From Pectobacterium carotovorum (GTDB taxonomy: Bacteria > Pseudomonadota > Gammaproteobacteria > Enterobacterales > Enterobacteriaceae): a DNA stretch of 64,000 bases. Below are positions 1-9,687 of the stretch, piece after piece (position 1 is the first letter of the stretch; each line of letters opens with the position of its first letter). The notes below the pieces were generated by a model. That model saw nothing but the letters and a program-made list of their open reading frames with translations, was not told the origin of the DNA and ran no database searches. A program made the position numbers and the translations under genes. The stretch is from contig CP066552.1 of the NCBI GenBank assembly GCA_016415585.1, forward strand, positions 1,426,001-1,490,000. Direction: 5' to 3'.

Positions 1-1793
1 TTGGTGATTATCTTATTGGTGGTTCAGGAGATTACGCTGCAAAGGTGAACGGGCAGGAAATTACCCGCGCACAGCTTGAGCAGGCGGTACAGAACGAACG
101 CAGTCGTCAGCAGGAAGCCTTGGGTGAGAATTTCTCTCTTCTGGCGAGTAATGACGGCTACATGCAGCAATTGCGTAGGCAGGCACTCTCCCAACTCATT
201 GATGAAACCTTGCTGGATCAGTATGCCAACAAGCTGGGACTGAACATCAGTGATGAGCAAATCAAACAGGCGATCTTTGACGTTCCCGCGTTTCAGACCA
301 ACAACCGTTTTGATAATGAAAAGTATCTGGAGCAGGTTCGTCGTCTTGGCGTTACACCGGATATGTATGCTCAGATGCTGCGTAAACAACTGACTTCACA
401 GCAGTTGATTCGTGGCTTTGGCAATACCGCGTTCCTGCTGCCGCAGGAGATCGATAACCTGGTGAAACTGGCTGCACAAGATCGCGTTGTCCGTGTTGCA
501 ACCATTGATATCGCTGCCAAGGCGAAAGCCCAGACGGTTGCTGACGATGAAGTCCAGAGTTATTACGATCAAAACAAAGGGAATTTCATCGCACCAGAAG
601 AATTCAAAGTCAGCTATATCACGCTGGATGCAGCAAGCATCATGGACGGCATAAAAGTAGATGATGCTGCCATCAACGATTTCTACGAACAGAACAAGAG
701 CGACTATTCCCAACCTGAGCGCAAAAAATTCAGCGTTATTCAGGTGAAGAATGGGGCCGATGCAGCGTCTGTTCTGGATGCGCTGAAGCAAGGTGGTGAT
801 TTCGCTACGCTGGCGAAAGAAAAATCAACGGACGTTATCTCGCGCCGCAACGGTGGCGATCTGGGATGGATGGACGAAAACAGCATGATTGATGAGCTGA
901 AGCAGGCAAAACTGACGGAGAAAGGTCAGGTTTCCGAAGCGATTAAATCATCTGTTGGCTATCTGGTTGTGCGTCTGGATGATGTTCAGCCGCAGCAGGT
1001 TAAACCGCTGAGTGAAGTGCGTGCTGAGATCGCTGAGAAAGTGAAGCACGAGAAAGCGCAGGATGGTTACTATGCGCTGCAACAAAAAGTCAGCGAAGCG
1101 GCTAGCAATGACAACGAATCTCTGGCTTCAGCAGAAGAAGCGGCCGGTGTGAAAGCCACGCAAACCGACTGGTTTACGCGTGAGAAAGTTCCCGCTGCGC
1201 TGAACTTCCAGCCGGTAACGCAGGCTGTCTTTAGCGGTGCGCTGTTGGGCGAAAACGGTGCTGCGGGCAATAACTCCGATGTGATTAACGTCGACGGCGA
1301 TCGTGCTTTCGTTCTGCGTATCACTGAGCACAAGCCTGAAAGTACTCGCCCTCTGGATCAGGTGCGTACTGAGATCGTCGAGGTGTTGAAACGTCAGAAG
1401 GCTGAACAGCAGACTCGTGTAGACGCTGAAAAAATGCTGGCTGAGCTGAAGCAAGGTAAAGACGATGCGCTTAAAGCGGCAGGTCTGAGCTTTGGTGAAG
1501 CAAAAACGATGTCTTCTATTTCTCAGGGTGATGCAACGGCCGAAGCAATCTTTGCTATGCCGCATCCAGAAAAGGATAAGCCATCTTATGCGATTACTCA
1601 GGATCAGGCCGGTAATGTCGTGCTGGTCGCGCTGGATAGCGTGACGCCACATCAGCTAAACGATGAGCAGAAAACACAGTTTGCCAGCCAGGTTCAGCAA
1701 GGTTCTCTGGGCGCGCTGTTTGATTCTCTGCTGTCCAGCTTGCGTAGTGAAGCGAAAATCAAGATGGGCAATGCGGCGCAAGAACAGCAATAA
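1..1793 (+). CDS. ppiD: Periplasmic folding chaperone PpiD (partial, 5' end outside window)
   Basis: PpiD is an inner-membrane-anchored periplasmic chaperone near the SecYEG exit site that helps newly exported proteins fold. The reading frame is open from base 3 and lacks its cytoplasmic tail and most of the membrane anchor; it begins at the GYLIGG stretch that follows the transmembrane segment. The rest is collinear with E. coli PpiD: a SurA-like N-terminal helical part, a central parvulin-like domain (around 'GGDFATLAKEKS...NGGDLGWM', bases about 790-880) and a C-terminal helical region ending in AAQEQQ. GTG at 45 is an internal valine codon, not a start. In PpiD the parvulin domain is generally regarded as catalytically inactive. 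A strong terminator follows the stop. Confidence 0.97.
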   Translation, partial: GDYLIGGSGDYAAKVNGQEITRAQLEQAVQNERSRQQEALGENFSLLASNDGYMQQLRRQALSQLIDETLLDQYANKLGLNISDEQIKQAIFDVPAFQTNNRFDNEKYLEQVRRLGVTPDMYAQMLRKQLTSQQLIRGFGNTAFLLPQEIDNLVKLAAQDRVVRVATIDIAAKAKAQTVADDEVQSYYDQNKGNFIAPEEFKVSYITLDAASIMDGIKVDDAAINDFYEQNKSDYSQPERKKFSVIQVKNGADAASVLDALKQGGDFATLAKEKSTDVISRRNGGDLGWMDENSMIDELKQAKLTEKGQVSEAIKSSVGYLVVRLDDVQPQQVKPLSEVRAEIAEKVKHEKAQDGYYALQQKVSEAASNDNESLASAEEAAGVKATQTDWFTREKVPAALNFQPVTQAVFSGALLGENGAAGNNSDVINVDGDRAFVLRITEHKPESTRPLDQVRTEIVEVLKRQKAEQQTRVDAEKMLAELKQGKDDALKAAGLSFGEAKTMSSISQGDATAEAIFAMPHPEKDKPSYAITQDQAGNVVLVALDSVTPHQLNDEQKTQFASQVQQGSLGALFDSLLSSLRSEAKIKMGNAAQEQQ

Positions 1794-1826
1794 GCTCCGC
1801 AAAAATTTGCAAATCGTTGCAACAAC

Positions 1827-1852
1827 AAAAGGCCGCTTTCGCGGCCTTTTCC
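1827..1852 (+). terminator. Intrinsic terminator of ppiD
   Basis: A perfect 10-bp stem AAAAGGCCGC / GCGGCCTTTT with a TTTC loop, directly followed by T-rich sequence, 34 bases after the ppiD stop. Confidence 0.9.
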
Positions 1853-1931
1853 ACATTTAAATTCTGCTGTTTGCGGTGTTGATGGGTCTGCGGCAAGGTA
1901 GCCGTGCTGTCATACACAAGGAGGAAACAGC

Positions 1932-2297
1932 ATGAAAAAATCAGGAATAAAAGCACTGTGCTTAATCATTGGGATGAGTTTGTCTGGGTTGCCACTGCTG
2001 GGTCAGGCGGCACCTAAATCCGCCGACAGTACGGCGACAGCGGTGAAGTCTGCGCCAGCAGATCAGAAAGCGGAAAAAGCAATGCTTCCTGATGGTGATG
2101 AGGATAAGGTAAGCATTAATGCAGCAAGCGCGGCTGATTTGGCTGAAATAATGAATGGTGTCGGCCTTAAAAAGGCGGAAGCGATCGTTAGCTATCGTGA
2201 GCAAAATGGCCCTTTTACCCAGATCGATCAATTAACGGAGGTCCCAGGAATTGGGGCAGCGTTGGTTGAGAGAAATCTCTCTCGTTTAAAACTGTGA
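1932..2297 (+). CDS. ybaV: ComEA-family helix-hairpin-helix protein YbaV
   Basis: This is a 121-residue exported protein with an N-terminal signal peptide (MKKSGIKALCLIIGMSLSGLPLLGQAA, cleavage probably after GQA), an acidic/alanine-rich linker, and a C-terminal ComEA-type double helix-hairpin-helix region (about residues 60-121, 'VSINAASAADLAEIMNGVG...GPFTQIDQLTEVPGIG'). Such domains bind duplex DNA; ComEA proteins act as periplasmic DNA receptors in natural transformation, but the function of YbaV in enterobacteria is not established. Start chosen at ATG 1932 behind the strong Shine-Dalgarno AAGGAGG (1918-1924). It sits between ppiD and fadM as in E. coli. Confidence 0.9.
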   Translation: MKKSGIKALCLIIGMSLSGLPLLGQAAPKSADSTATAVKSAPADQKAEKAMLPDGDEDKVSINAASAADLAEIMNGVGLKKAEAIVSYREQNGPFTQIDQLTEVPGIGAALVERNLSRLKL

Positions 2298-2402
2298 TAT
2301 TAGTCGCAGTCCAGTCGAGCACTTCCTCTGGGCTGCGAACCTCTGCTAGGCTGATTATCAGGTCATACCAGTTGTTGGTTTTGTCACAGGAGTATCACCG
2401 AG

Positions 2403-2801
2403 ATGCAGACTTTCATTACCGTTCGTGGTTATCACATTGATGTTTATCAGCACGTTAATAACGCGCGCTATCTGGAGTTTCTGGAAGAGGCGCGTTGGCA
2501 ATGGCTGGAAACGTTGCCCGCTTTTGGCTGGATGCATAGCAACAAGATTGCTTTCGTTGTGGTGAACATCAATATCAACTATCGCAAGCCTGCCGTTCTT
2601 GGTGACGTGCTGCGTATTGATAGCGAACTGCTACAGATGAATACGAAAAGTGGCGTGATCAGTCAGAAAATAACCCGAGTGCCTGATGAAAGCGACGTGG
2701 CCGATGCCACGCTGACGTTTGTCTGCATTGATTTATTGACGCAAAAAGCACTGCCGTTGGAGGGAGAACTGCTGGAACACCTAAACGAGATTCGTTGTTA
2801 A
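2403..2801 (+). CDS. fadM: Long-chain acyl-CoA thioesterase FadM (YbaW)
   Basis: This is a 132-residue single hot-dog-fold thioesterase of the 4-hydroxybenzoyl-CoA thioesterase family. In E. coli FadM (YbaW) hydrolyses long-chain acyl-CoAs, including 3,5-tetradecadienoyl-CoA formed during oleate degradation. Visible family marks are the N-terminal strand 'TVRGYHIDVYQHVNNARYLE' with the conserved H-V-N-N-A-R-Y turn, and 'FLEEARW' leading into the central helix. The length equals the E. coli protein. ATG 2403 follows AGGAG at 2390-2394. The gene is monocistronic, with its own promoter region after ybaV and a strong terminator before the convergent queC. Confidence 0.93.
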   Translation: MQTFITVRGYHIDVYQHVNNARYLEFLEEARWQWLETLPAFGWMHSNKIAFVVVNININYRKPAVLGDVLRIDSELLQMNTKSGVISQKITRVPDESDVADATLTFVCIDLLTQKALPLEGELLEHLNEIRC

Positions 2802-2810
2802 CATGAAACA

Positions 2811-2846
2811 ACAGGCCATTGCTGCACGGCGTGGCCTGTTTTTTTA
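2811..2846 (+). terminator. Intrinsic terminator of fadM
   Basis: Perfect 8-bp stem ACAGGCCA / TGGCCTGT with a 13-base loop, followed by a run of seven or more T, 9 bases after the fadM stop and before convergent queC. Confidence 0.88.
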
Positions 2847-2881
2847 CTTGGTGTGGCGTTTCTGTGTGGTGACGTGAAGTA

Positions 2882-3577
2882 TCAGCGTAACCCTGTTTTC
2901 TGCTTCAGCGATGCCGTAATAGCGGCGGAGTCGTTTTGATATTGCGCGAGCCCGTTTGCTCGTAAATGGCAGGCGGCACACTGGCCACATCCATCACCCT
3001 TGATGCCGTTATAGCAGGTTAGCGTGTGGTAACGAACGGTATCAAGTTGCTGGTAATAATCTGCCAGCGCCCAGGTTTCAGCCTTATTAAGCCACATCAG
3101 CGGGGTTTCAAAACGAATATCACGGGCAATGCCTAAAACAATAGCCTGATTCAGTGCCTTGACGAATTCGTCGCGACAATCTGGGTAGCCAGAAAAGTCG
3201 GTCTCACATACACCGGTAATGACTGCCTCTGCACCAACTTGATAGGCGTAGATAGAGGCGAGCGTCAGAAAGAGAATGTTTCTTCCTGGAACAAAGGTGT
3301 TGGGGATGTCCTGTGCATTGGCGTCGTAATCGGGGACTGGAATACTGTCACGCGTCAGGCTGCTGGTGGCGAGTTCATTCAGTAAACCGACGTCCAGAAC
3401 CTTATGCGCCGTTGCCCCCAGTTTCTGGCTGAGTTCCCGAGCGACATCAATTTCAGCACGGTGACGTTGCCCATAATCGAAGGTGATGCAGTGGACGTCA
3501 TCATAATCTTGCAGAGCCTGAATCAGGCAGGTTGTGGAATCTTGTCCACCGCTAAAAACGACAACAGCACGCTTCAT
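2882..3577 (-). CDS. queC: 7-cyano-7-deazaguanine (preQ0) synthase QueC
   Basis: QueC converts 7-carboxy-7-deazaguanine to preQ0 using ATP and ammonia, on the path to queuosine in tRNA; it is cytosolic. The 231-residue product begins [18 protein letters not shown], the PP-loop ATP pyrophosphatase motif SGGxDS, and carries the four zinc-binding cysteines near its C terminus ('[22 protein letters not shown]', about residues 189-210). Length matches the family. It is read against fadM and lies downstream of, and codirectional with, the PLP enzyme gene, separated by about 100 bases with a hairpin at 3639-3669. Confidence 0.96.
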   Translation of the reverse strand: MKRAVVVFSGGQDSTTCLIQALQDYDDVHCITFDYGQRHRAEIDVARELSQKLGATAHKVLDVGLLNELATSSLTRDSIPVPDYDANAQDIPNTFVPGRNILFLTLASIYAYQVGAEAVITGVCETDFSGYPDCRDEFVKALNQAIVLGIARDIRFETPLMWLNKAETWALADYYQQLDTVRYHTLTCYNGIKGDGCGQCAACHLRANGLAQYQNDSAAITASLKQKTGLR

Positions 3578-3638
3578 TCTTCATTCACCTTAATGCGGGG
3601 TGTGATGTAAAGCCGCTATGTTACCTGAAAAATAGCCC

Positions 3639-3669
3639 GTATTCAGCGCTGCGGCTGTGCGCTGAATAC
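3639..3669 (-). terminator. Hairpin downstream of the PLP enzyme gene
   Basis: Ten-base perfect arms GTATTCAGCG / CGCTGAATAC around an 11-base loop, 8 bases past the stop of the gene at 3677-4753 and before queC. Read on the minus strand the stem is followed, after GGGCTA, by TTTTT, so it probably ends that transcript or limits readthrough into queC. Confidence 0.6.
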
Positions 3670-3676
3670 ACCAGCC

Positions 3677-4753
3677 TCACGCCGTGCTGAGTTCCGGCAT
3701 GAGAGGGGACATTTCTGGGGTGTTCAGGGCATCAAGGTAAGGGCTTATGTCGCCGATATTTTTTTCTACCCAACTGCTGTTGTAGTAGGTGTCCAGATAG
3801 CGTTCGCCGCTGTCGCAGAGCAGGGTCACAATCGCGCCTTTTTGACCCCGGCTTACCATCTCTTTGGCCAGTTGCAGCATACCCCAGACGTTGGTGCCGG
3901 TAGAGGCTCCCGCTTTGCGGCCTAACACGCTTTCCAGCCAGTACAGTGTTGCGATGCTGGCGGCATCCGGCACTTTGATCATGCTATCAATGACGTCAGG
4001 AATAAAAGAAGGCTCGGCACGCGGGCGACCAATACCTTCTATCCGGCTACCGCATGGGCCAGTGATGGAGCGATCCCGCTGTTGGTAACAGTCGTAGAAG
4101 ACGGAGTGTTCTGGATCGACGACGACCAGTTGTGTATCTAGCCCCTGATAGCGAATGTAGCGTCCGAGCGTGGCTGACGTACCGCCAGTTCCTGCGCTCA
4201 TCACTATGTAATCCGGCACGGTATGCGGTTCACGTGCCATTTGGCGGTAAATGCTGTCGGCAATATTGTTGTTGCCGCGCCAGTCGGTGGCACGTTCCGC
4301 GTAGGTGAACTGATCCATATAATGGCCGTTCATCTCTTGTGCGAGCTGTTCGGATGCGGCATAGATTTGTCCCGCCTGTTCGACAAAATGGCAGCGTCCG
4401 CCATAGAAAGCGATTTGCTCGATTTTTCTTTTTGCGGTGCAGGATGGCATGACGGCGATAAACGGCAGGCCAAGTAAACGTGCAAAATAGGCTTCTGACA
4501 CGGCAGTGCTGCCGGATGACGCTTCGATAATTGGCGTGCCTTCTTTAATCCAACCGTTGCACAGCCCGTAGAGAAATAAGGAACGAGCCAGGCGATGCTT
4601 CAGGCTACCGCTGGGGTGGGTGCTTTCATCTTTGAGATAAAAATAGATACCGGGGTAGTCCGGTAGGGTCAGTCGGATAAGATGCGTATCAGCCGAACGC
4701 TGAAAATCTGCTTCGATAGCGCTGATGGCATTTTTAACCCAGGCATTGGTCAT
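3677..4753 (-). CDS. PLP-dependent cysteine synthase-family enzyme, probable cysteine desulfhydrase
   Basis: This is a 358-residue fold-type II PLP enzyme. The PLP lysine is Lys52 in '[12 protein letters not shown]'; '[17 protein letters not shown]' is the substrate-carboxylate loop, and '[14 protein letters not shown]' is the glycine-rich PLP-phosphate loop. It is longer than CysK/CysM and lacks a CBS domain. A homologous gene next to a YbaO/DecR-type regulator in Pantoea ananatis (CcdA with CcdR) encodes a cysteine-inducible cysteine desulfhydrase, so cysteine breakdown to pyruvate, ammonia and sulfide is the best guess. Divergence from decR (368-bp shared upstream region) supports this. 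Cysteine synthase activity cannot be excluded from sequence alone. Confidence 0.8.
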   Translation of the reverse strand: MTNAWVKNAISAIEADFQRSADTHLIRLTLPDYPGIYFYLKDESTHPSGSLKHRLARSLFLYGLCNGWIKEGTPIIEASSGSTAVSEAYFARLLGLPFIAVMPSCTAKRKIEQIAFYGGRCHFVEQAGQIYAASEQLAQEMNGHYMDQFTYAERATDWRGNNNIADSIYRQMAREPHTVPDYIVMSAGTGGTSATLGRYIRYQGLDTQLVVVDPEHSVFYDCYQQRDRSITGPCGSRIEGIGRPRAEPSFIPDVIDSMIKVPDAASIATLYWLESVLGRKAGASTGTNVWGMLQLAKEMVSRGQKGAIVTLLCDSGERYLDTYYNSSWVEKNIGDISPYLDALNTPEMSPLMPELSTA

Positions 4754-5079
4754 GATGAAAACTCGGTTAGGCAGTGATGCGAATAGAGTAACGAGTTTTC
4801 AGGATAAAAAAATTACCTTTTTATCTCCTTGTGGGTAATTTAAGGGAATTATTTACCCTTTTACTCTCCCTGTGTGGGGTATTTTTCTACTGAGGTGCAT
4901 GGTGAGTCGCTATCTCGAAAATTATGGCAACGGCGGGGTTTGTGTAACGAAGGCCGGTAAGGTCATTGCTATGTCGATGTTGCCAATAATGCTATCACCA
5001 CGATTCTGGATGGGAAGAACATTACTTTTCTCTCTTAATGGGGGAGAGTAGGGGGAGTTTTCTATCGGCGGCGCTATTC

Positions 5080-5124
5080 TTAGGTAAAACTACATTAGGT
5101 AAAACCATATTAGGTATAACTATG
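5080..5124 (+). repeat. Three tandem 15-bp units ending in the decR start codon
   Basis: Units TTAGGTAAAACTACA (5080-5094), TTAGGTAAAACCATA (5095-5109) and TTAGGTATAACTATG (5110-5124) follow each other without gap. The third contains the decR ATG (5122-5124). The GG of each AGGT could serve as a weak ribosome-binding element. Confidence 0.9.
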
Positions 5125-5583
5125 TTGGATAAAATTGATCGCACACTGCTGAATATGTTGCAACAGGATTGCACGCTTTCGCTACAGACGCTGGCCGAGG
5201 CGGTTAATCTGACATCTACGCCATGCTGGAAACGACTGAAGCGTCTGGAAGAGGAAGGGATCATCCGGGCTAAGGTGGCGCTGTTGGATAATGAACGTCT
5301 GGGGTTAGGGCTGACGGCGTTTGTCTTATTGAAGACGCAACAGCACAACCGCGACTGGTATCAGACCTTCACCCGCGTGGTATCCGACATGCCGGAGGTA
5401 CTGGCTTTCTATCGCATGGCTGGCGAATACGATTACCTGATGCAGGTACAGGTCGCTGATATGAAAAGCTATGATGATTTCTATAAGCGGTTGGTGAATG
5501 GTATTCCTGGGCTGGTCGATGTAACATCTAGCTTTGCTATGGAACGAATCAAACATACCACGGCATTGCCCTTATCCCTGTGA
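5122..5583 (+). CDS. decR: Lrp/AsnC-family regulator DecR (YbaO)
   Basis: This is a 153-residue Lrp-type regulator with an N-terminal helix-turn-helix ('[29 protein letters not shown]...[14 protein letters not shown]', residues 1-55) and a C-terminal RAM effector/oligomer domain ('[26 protein letters not shown]'). In E. coli DecR responds to cysteine and activates the cysteine-detoxification genes cyuPA. Here it is divergent from a likely cysteine-degrading PLP enzyme, which is therefore its probable local target. ATG 5122 is chosen because it matches the family N terminus MLDKIDR; the frame stays open to 5038, but the extra residues come from the 15-bp repeats and are not conserved. No strong Shine-Dalgarno precedes the start. 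Confidence 0.92.
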   Translation: MLDKIDRTLLNMLQQDCTLSLQTLAEAVNLTSTPCWKRLKRLEEEGIIRAKVALLDNERLGLGLTAFVLLKTQQHNRDWYQTFTRVVSDMPEVLAFYRMAGEYDYLMQVQVADMKSYDDFYKRLVNGIPGLVDVTSSFAMERIKHTTALPLSL

Positions 5584-5592
5584 TTCATCATC

Positions 5593-5722
<130 letters not shown>

Positions 5723-5786
5723 GTCTTTTGTATAATCACCTTTCTGAGTCTGTCATGACCCGTCTGGCTATTGGAATGAAAACCGC

Positions 5787-7556
5787 GTGAGACTGTTTGC
5801 TCAACTGAGTTGGTATTTTCGCCGCGAATGGCGGCGCTATCTGGGGGCTATTGCGCTATTGATTGCGATTGCCATTCTGCAATTACTCCCCCCTAAACTG
5901 GTCGGCGTGATTGTCGATGGTGTGACGCAGCACGGCATGTCGATGGCCGAAATGATGAAGTGGATTGGCGTGATGCTGCTGACTGCCGTCATGGTCTATC
6001 TGCTGCGCTATGTGTGGCGCGTGTTCCTGTTTGGCGCGTCATACCAGTTGGCGGTTGAGCTACGGGAGGGTTTTTACCGTCAACTGAGCCGACAGCATCC
6101 GGCGTTTTACCAACGTCACCGTACTGGCGATCTGATGGCGCGTGCGACTAACGATGTCGATCGCGTGGTCTTTGCCGCTGGAGAGGGCGTGCTGACGCTG
6201 GTCGATTCAATGGTAATGGGTTGCGCCGTGCTGGTTGTCATGTGTACTCAAATCAGTTGGGAACTCACCCTGCTGGCGTTGCTTCCGATGCCGTTCATGG
6301 CGATTTTCATCAAACGCTACGGCACCCAGTTGCATAACCGTTTTAAATCCGCACAGGCGGCATTCTCTTCGCTTAACGATCAGGCGCAGGAAAGCTTGAC
6401 CAGCATTCGGATGATTAAAGCCTTCGGGCTGGAAAACTACCAGTCCGCGCGTTTTGCGCAGGTTGCGGCGGATGCGGGGGCCAAAAATATGCACGTCGCT
6501 CGCGTTGATGCCCGCTTCGATCCCACCATTTATATTGCCGTCGGGCTTTCGAATTTGCTGGCGATTGGCGGCGGCAGTTGGATGGTGATTAACGGTTCGC
6601 TGACGTTAGGCTTGTTGACCAGCTTCGTCATGTATCTGGGGTTGATGATCTGGCCAATGCTGGCGCTGGCCTGGATGTTTAATATTGTTGAGCGTGGTAG
6701 CGCGGCATATAGCCGTATTCGACAGCTGCTTGCGGAAGATCTCGTGGTGAAAGACGGTGAGGAATCCTTGCCTGCCGAGCGGGGCGTGCTGGACGTGAAT
6801 ATCTCCGCGTTTCGCTACCCGGGTAATACCCGTGATGCTTTACAACATATTCAGTTTACGCTGGCGCCGGGTAATATGTTGGGGCTATGTGGGCCGACAG
6901 GATCGGGGAAAAGTACGCTGCTAGCGTTGATTTTGCGTCATTTCGATACTCAATCGGGAGAGATTCGTTATCACGATCGCTCATTGAGTGCCATTCGGTT
7001 GGATGAACTTCGGAGCCGTTTTGCCGTTGTGGGGCAAATGCCCTTTTTGTTTTCCGATACGGTGGGACGAAACATCGCACTGGGTCGGCCTGATGCTACC
7101 CAACAACAAATTGAACAGGCGGCGCGGCTTGCCAGCGTTCATGACGACATTCTGCGTTTGCCTCAGGGTTACCAGACTGAAGTCGGAGAGCGCGGCGTGA
7201 TGTTATCAGGCGGTCAAAAACAGCGGATCGCGATTGCCCGTGCATTACTGCTGGATGCTGAAATTCTGGTGCTGGACGATGCGCTGTCTGCGGTTGATGG
7301 GCGAACGGAGCACCAGATTTTGCAGAATCTCAAAACGTGGGGCGAAAAACGGACGCTGATCATCAGCGCACATCGCCTGTCAGCGCTAACCGAAGCGAAT
7401 GAAATCGTGGTGTTGCAGCAAGGACAAGCGGTGCAGCGTGGTACACACCGGACGCTGGCGGCACAACCTGGCTGGTATCGGGATATGCACCGTTATCAAC
7501 AGCTAGAGGCGGCACTGGATGATGTGCCGCAGTTGGAAGGAACGAAAAATGAATAG
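5787..7556 (+). CDS. mdlA: ABC exporter subunit MdlA (permease-ATPase)
   Basis: This is a 589-residue half-transporter of the multidrug ABC exporter type: six membrane segments in about residues 1-310, then a nucleotide-binding domain with Walker [10 protein letters not shown], signature LSGGQKQR and Walker [13 protein letters not shown]. The residue after the Walker B aspartate is Asp rather than the catalytic Glu, so one composite ATP site of the MdlAB heterodimer is probably degenerate. Substrate is not established. GTG 5787 is taken as start because it gives the conserved N terminus [15 protein letters not shown]. It overlaps mdlB by 8 bases, and the two are cotranscribed. Confidence 0.95.
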   Translation: MRLFAQLSWYFRREWRRYLGAIALLIAIAILQLLPPKLVGVIVDGVTQHGMSMAEMMKWIGVMLLTAVMVYLLRYVWRVFLFGASYQLAVELREGFYRQLSRQHPAFYQRHRTGDLMARATNDVDRVVFAAGEGVLTLVDSMVMGCAVLVVMCTQISWELTLLALLPMPFMAIFIKRYGTQLHNRFKSAQAAFSSLNDQAQESLTSIRMIKAFGLENYQSARFAQVAADAGAKNMHVARVDARFDPTIYIAVGLSNLLAIGGGSWMVINGSLTLGLLTSFVMYLGLMIWPMLALAWMFNIVERGSAAYSRIRQLLAEDLVVKDGEESLPAERGVLDVNISAFRYPGNTRDALQHIQFTLAPGNMLGLCGPTGSGKSTLLALILRHFDTQSGEIRYHDRSLSAIRLDELRSRFAVVGQMPFLFSDTVGRNIALGRPDATQQQIEQAARLASVHDDILRLPQGYQTEVGERGVMLSGGQKQRIAIARALLLDAEILVLDDALSAVDGRTEHQILQNLKTWGEKRTLIISAHRLSALTEANEIVVLQQGQAVQRGTHRTLAAQPGWYRDMHRYQQLEAALDDVPQLEGTKNE

Positions 7557-9327
7557 CCCTCAACAGTTTTGGCCAACCCTGAAACGTCTGCTGGCCTATG
7601 GTTCACCCTGGCGAAAACCGCTGTTACAGGGCGTCCTGATGCTGTGGATTGCCGCAATTGCTGAAGTTTCAGGCCCTGTGTTGGTGAGCTATTTTATTGA
7701 CGACTTGGTAGCAAAAGGCCAGTTCCCGCTGGCGATTGCGGCTGGCCTGGCAATGGCCTATATCCTGCTGCAAATTCTGGCGGCCTCGCTGCACTATTTT
7801 CAGACGCTGCTGTTTAATCGTGTTGCGGTCGGTGTTGTTCAGCAACTGCGTATTGATGTGATGGACGCGGCGTTGCGCCAGCCACTGAGTACATTTGATA
7901 CGCAACCTGTTGGGCAACTGATTTCACGCGTCACCAATGACACTGAGGTGGTAAAAGACCTGTACGTCATGGTGGTGTCAACGGTATTACGCAGTGCGGC
8001 GCTGGTTGGGGCGATGCTGGTGGCGATGTTCAGCCTGAACTGGGAGATGGCGCTGGTTGCACTGATGATTTTCCCTGCGGTCGCGACGGTCATGGTGCTG
8101 TACCATCGTTTTAGTACGCCGATTGTGCGCAAGGTACGGAGCTATCTGGCCGATATTAATGATGGTTTTAATGAAGTGATTAATGGCATGGGCGTCATTC
8201 AGCAGTTTCGCCAGCAGGCTCGCTTTGGCAAAAAACTGGGTGCCGCCAGCCATGAGCATTATGAAGCGCGGATGAAGGCTTTGCGTCTGGAAGGTTTCCT
8301 GTTGCGGCCGCTGCTGAGCCTGTTTGCTGCGATGGTGCTGTGTGGCTTGTTAATCCAATTTGGTTTCAGCTCAATTGGATCGGTTGGCGTCGGGGTCTTG
8401 TACGCGTTTATCAACTATTTGGGCCGTCTGAATGAACCGCTGATTGAACTGACAACCCAGCAGTCCATGTTGCAGCAGGCAGTCGTCGCCGGTGAACGTA
8501 TTTTTGAATTGATGGATGGAAAAAAGCAGAGCTACGGCGATGATGAGCGTCCTCTGGCGACTGGGCGCGTCGATATTGACGATGTCTCTTTCTCATATGG
8601 CACAGAAAAACGCGTGCTACAGAATATTTCTCTGACGATCCCCGAGCGCGGGTTCGTCGCGCTGGTCGGGCATACCGGCAGTGGGAAAAGTACGCTAGCC
8701 AGTTTGCTTATGGGGTATTACGCGCCGGATGAGGGCGAGATTCGGCTGGATGGCCGCCCGCTGTCGACGCTCTCTCATGCGGTGTTGCGCCAAAATGTGG
8801 CAATGGTGCAACAAGATCCGGTTGTGCTGGCGGAATCCATGTTTGTGAATGTAACGCTGGGGCGTGATATCAGCGAAGAGGCCGTCTGGCGCGTGCTGGA
8901 AGTGGTACAGCTTGCCGAACTGGTTCGGGCTTTCCCTGAAGGATTGCATACGCGCATTGGTGAGCAGGGGAATAATCTGTCAACCGGACAAAAGCAGCTG
9001 TTGGCGATCGCACGGGTACTGGTGCAAACGCCTAAGATCCTGATTCTCGATGAGGCGACGGCGAATATTGACTCTGGCACGGAACAAGCGGTGCAAAAGG
9101 CGCTCCGTATCATCAGGGAACAGACGACCTTGATTATCATCGCCCATCGGCTTTCCACTATCGTTGAGGCCGACACGATTATGGTACTCCATCATGGGCA
9201 AACCGTTGAACGGGGAACACATGATCAACTGCTGCAACAGCAGGGGCGCTATTATCAAATGTATCAGTTGCAACTTGCCGGAGAGGATCTTGCAGCCACC
9301 AGCACTGAGCCTTGCCCTGCGCACTGA
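7549..9327 (+). CDS. mdlB: ABC exporter subunit MdlB (permease-ATPase)
   Basis: This 592-residue half-transporter is the partner of MdlA. The N-terminal exporter membrane domain is followed by a nucleotide-binding domain with Walker [10 protein letters not shown], Walker [11 protein letters not shown] (catalytic Glu present) and a deviant signature LSTGQKQLL in place of LSGGQ. The deviant signature would face MdlA's Asp-type Walker B, forming the weak site, while MdlB's own Walker motifs with MdlA's LSGGQ form the active one. Start ATG 7549 follows GGAAGGA (7535-7541) and gives the family N terminus '...[15 protein letters not shown]'; upstream in-frame codons lie inside mdlA. Confidence 0.95.
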   Translation: MNSPQQFWPTLKRLLAYGSPWRKPLLQGVLMLWIAAIAEVSGPVLVSYFIDDLVAKGQFPLAIAAGLAMAYILLQILAASLHYFQTLLFNRVAVGVVQQLRIDVMDAALRQPLSTFDTQPVGQLISRVTNDTEVVKDLYVMVVSTVLRSAALVGAMLVAMFSLNWEMALVALMIFPAVATVMVLYHRFSTPIVRKVRSYLADINDGFNEVINGMGVIQQFRQQARFGKKLGAASHEHYEARMKALRLEGFLLRPLLSLFAAMVLCGLLIQFGFSSIGSVGVGVLYAFINYLGRLNEPLIELTTQQSMLQQAVVAGERIFELMDGKKQSYGDDERPLATGRVDIDDVSFSYGTEKRVLQNISLTIPERGFVALVGHTGSGKSTLASLLMGYYAPDEGEIRLDGRPLSTLSHAVLRQNVAMVQQDPVVLAESMFVNVTLGRDISEEAVWRVLEVVQLAELVRAFPEGLHTRIGEQGNNLSTGQKQLLAIARVLVQTPKILILDEATANIDSGTEQAVQKALRIIREQTTLIIIAHRLSTIVEADTIMVLHHGQTVERGTHDQLLQQQGRYYQMYQLQLAGEDLAATSTEPCPAH

Positions 9328-9350
9328 GACTTACCTGAGATAGTATCCCG

Positions 9351-9377
9351 GTCTGCACCGCCTTGTGTGGTGCAGAC
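9351..9377 (+). terminator. Hairpin downstream of mdlB
   Basis: Nine-base perfect arms GTCTGCACC / GGTGCAGAC with a 9-base loop, 23 bases after the mdlB stop. There is no T tract after it, so termination here may be weak or Rho-assisted. Confidence 0.45.
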
Positions 9378-9459
9378 TGACAGTCTATTCATGGCTTCGC
9401 ACCATCAATAAGCATCGTGATTCTGGTTCCCCCCCGAGTTGCACTAAAAACACTCTTCA

Positions 9460-9485
9460 TGCACTGCATTGGTGCAATTTTTGCC
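9460..9485 (+). promoter_or_regulatory. Sigma-54 promoter of glnK-amtB with overlapping NtrC-like palindrome
   Basis: TGGTGCAATTTTTGCC at 9470-9485 matches the sigma-54 -24/-12 pattern TGGCAC-N5-TTGC in spacing and key bases. TGCACTG-CAT-TGGTGCA (9460-9476) matches the NtrC site pattern TGCACYA-N3-TGGTGCA and shares its right arm with the -24 element. A further half-site TTGCACTA lies at 9439-9446. Nitrogen-limitation control by NtrC is known for glnK-amtB in enterobacteria. Confidence 0.75.
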
Positions 9486-9687
9486 CAAATCTTCCTGCAT
9501 TTATTTCCCATACTGTTTTCTTTTTGCCCTTTCTTATCGTTAATCGCGTTCTCTTTCCTGATTTATGCCAGATAAATCATTTATGGCACACCCTTTGCTT
9601 TAGTCATGACGTAGACCTACTTCATAGAGCACGTAATCGAACAAGTGACGGGCGAAAGCCTGAACGTAATGGCTAGGGGGAAGATAA

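Noticed and set aside
9351..9377. GTCTGCACC / GGTGCAGAC palindrome as an NtrC enhancer
   Set aside because: The TGCACC and GGTGCA arms are separated by 9 bases, so the dyad is 21 bp against 17 bp in NtrC sites; a hairpin at the mdlB 3' end fits better.
9365..9676. 103-codon open frame upstream of glnK
   Set aside because: It covers the sigma-54 promoter and leader of glnK, has biased composition (Cys, His, Leu) and no ribosome-binding site.
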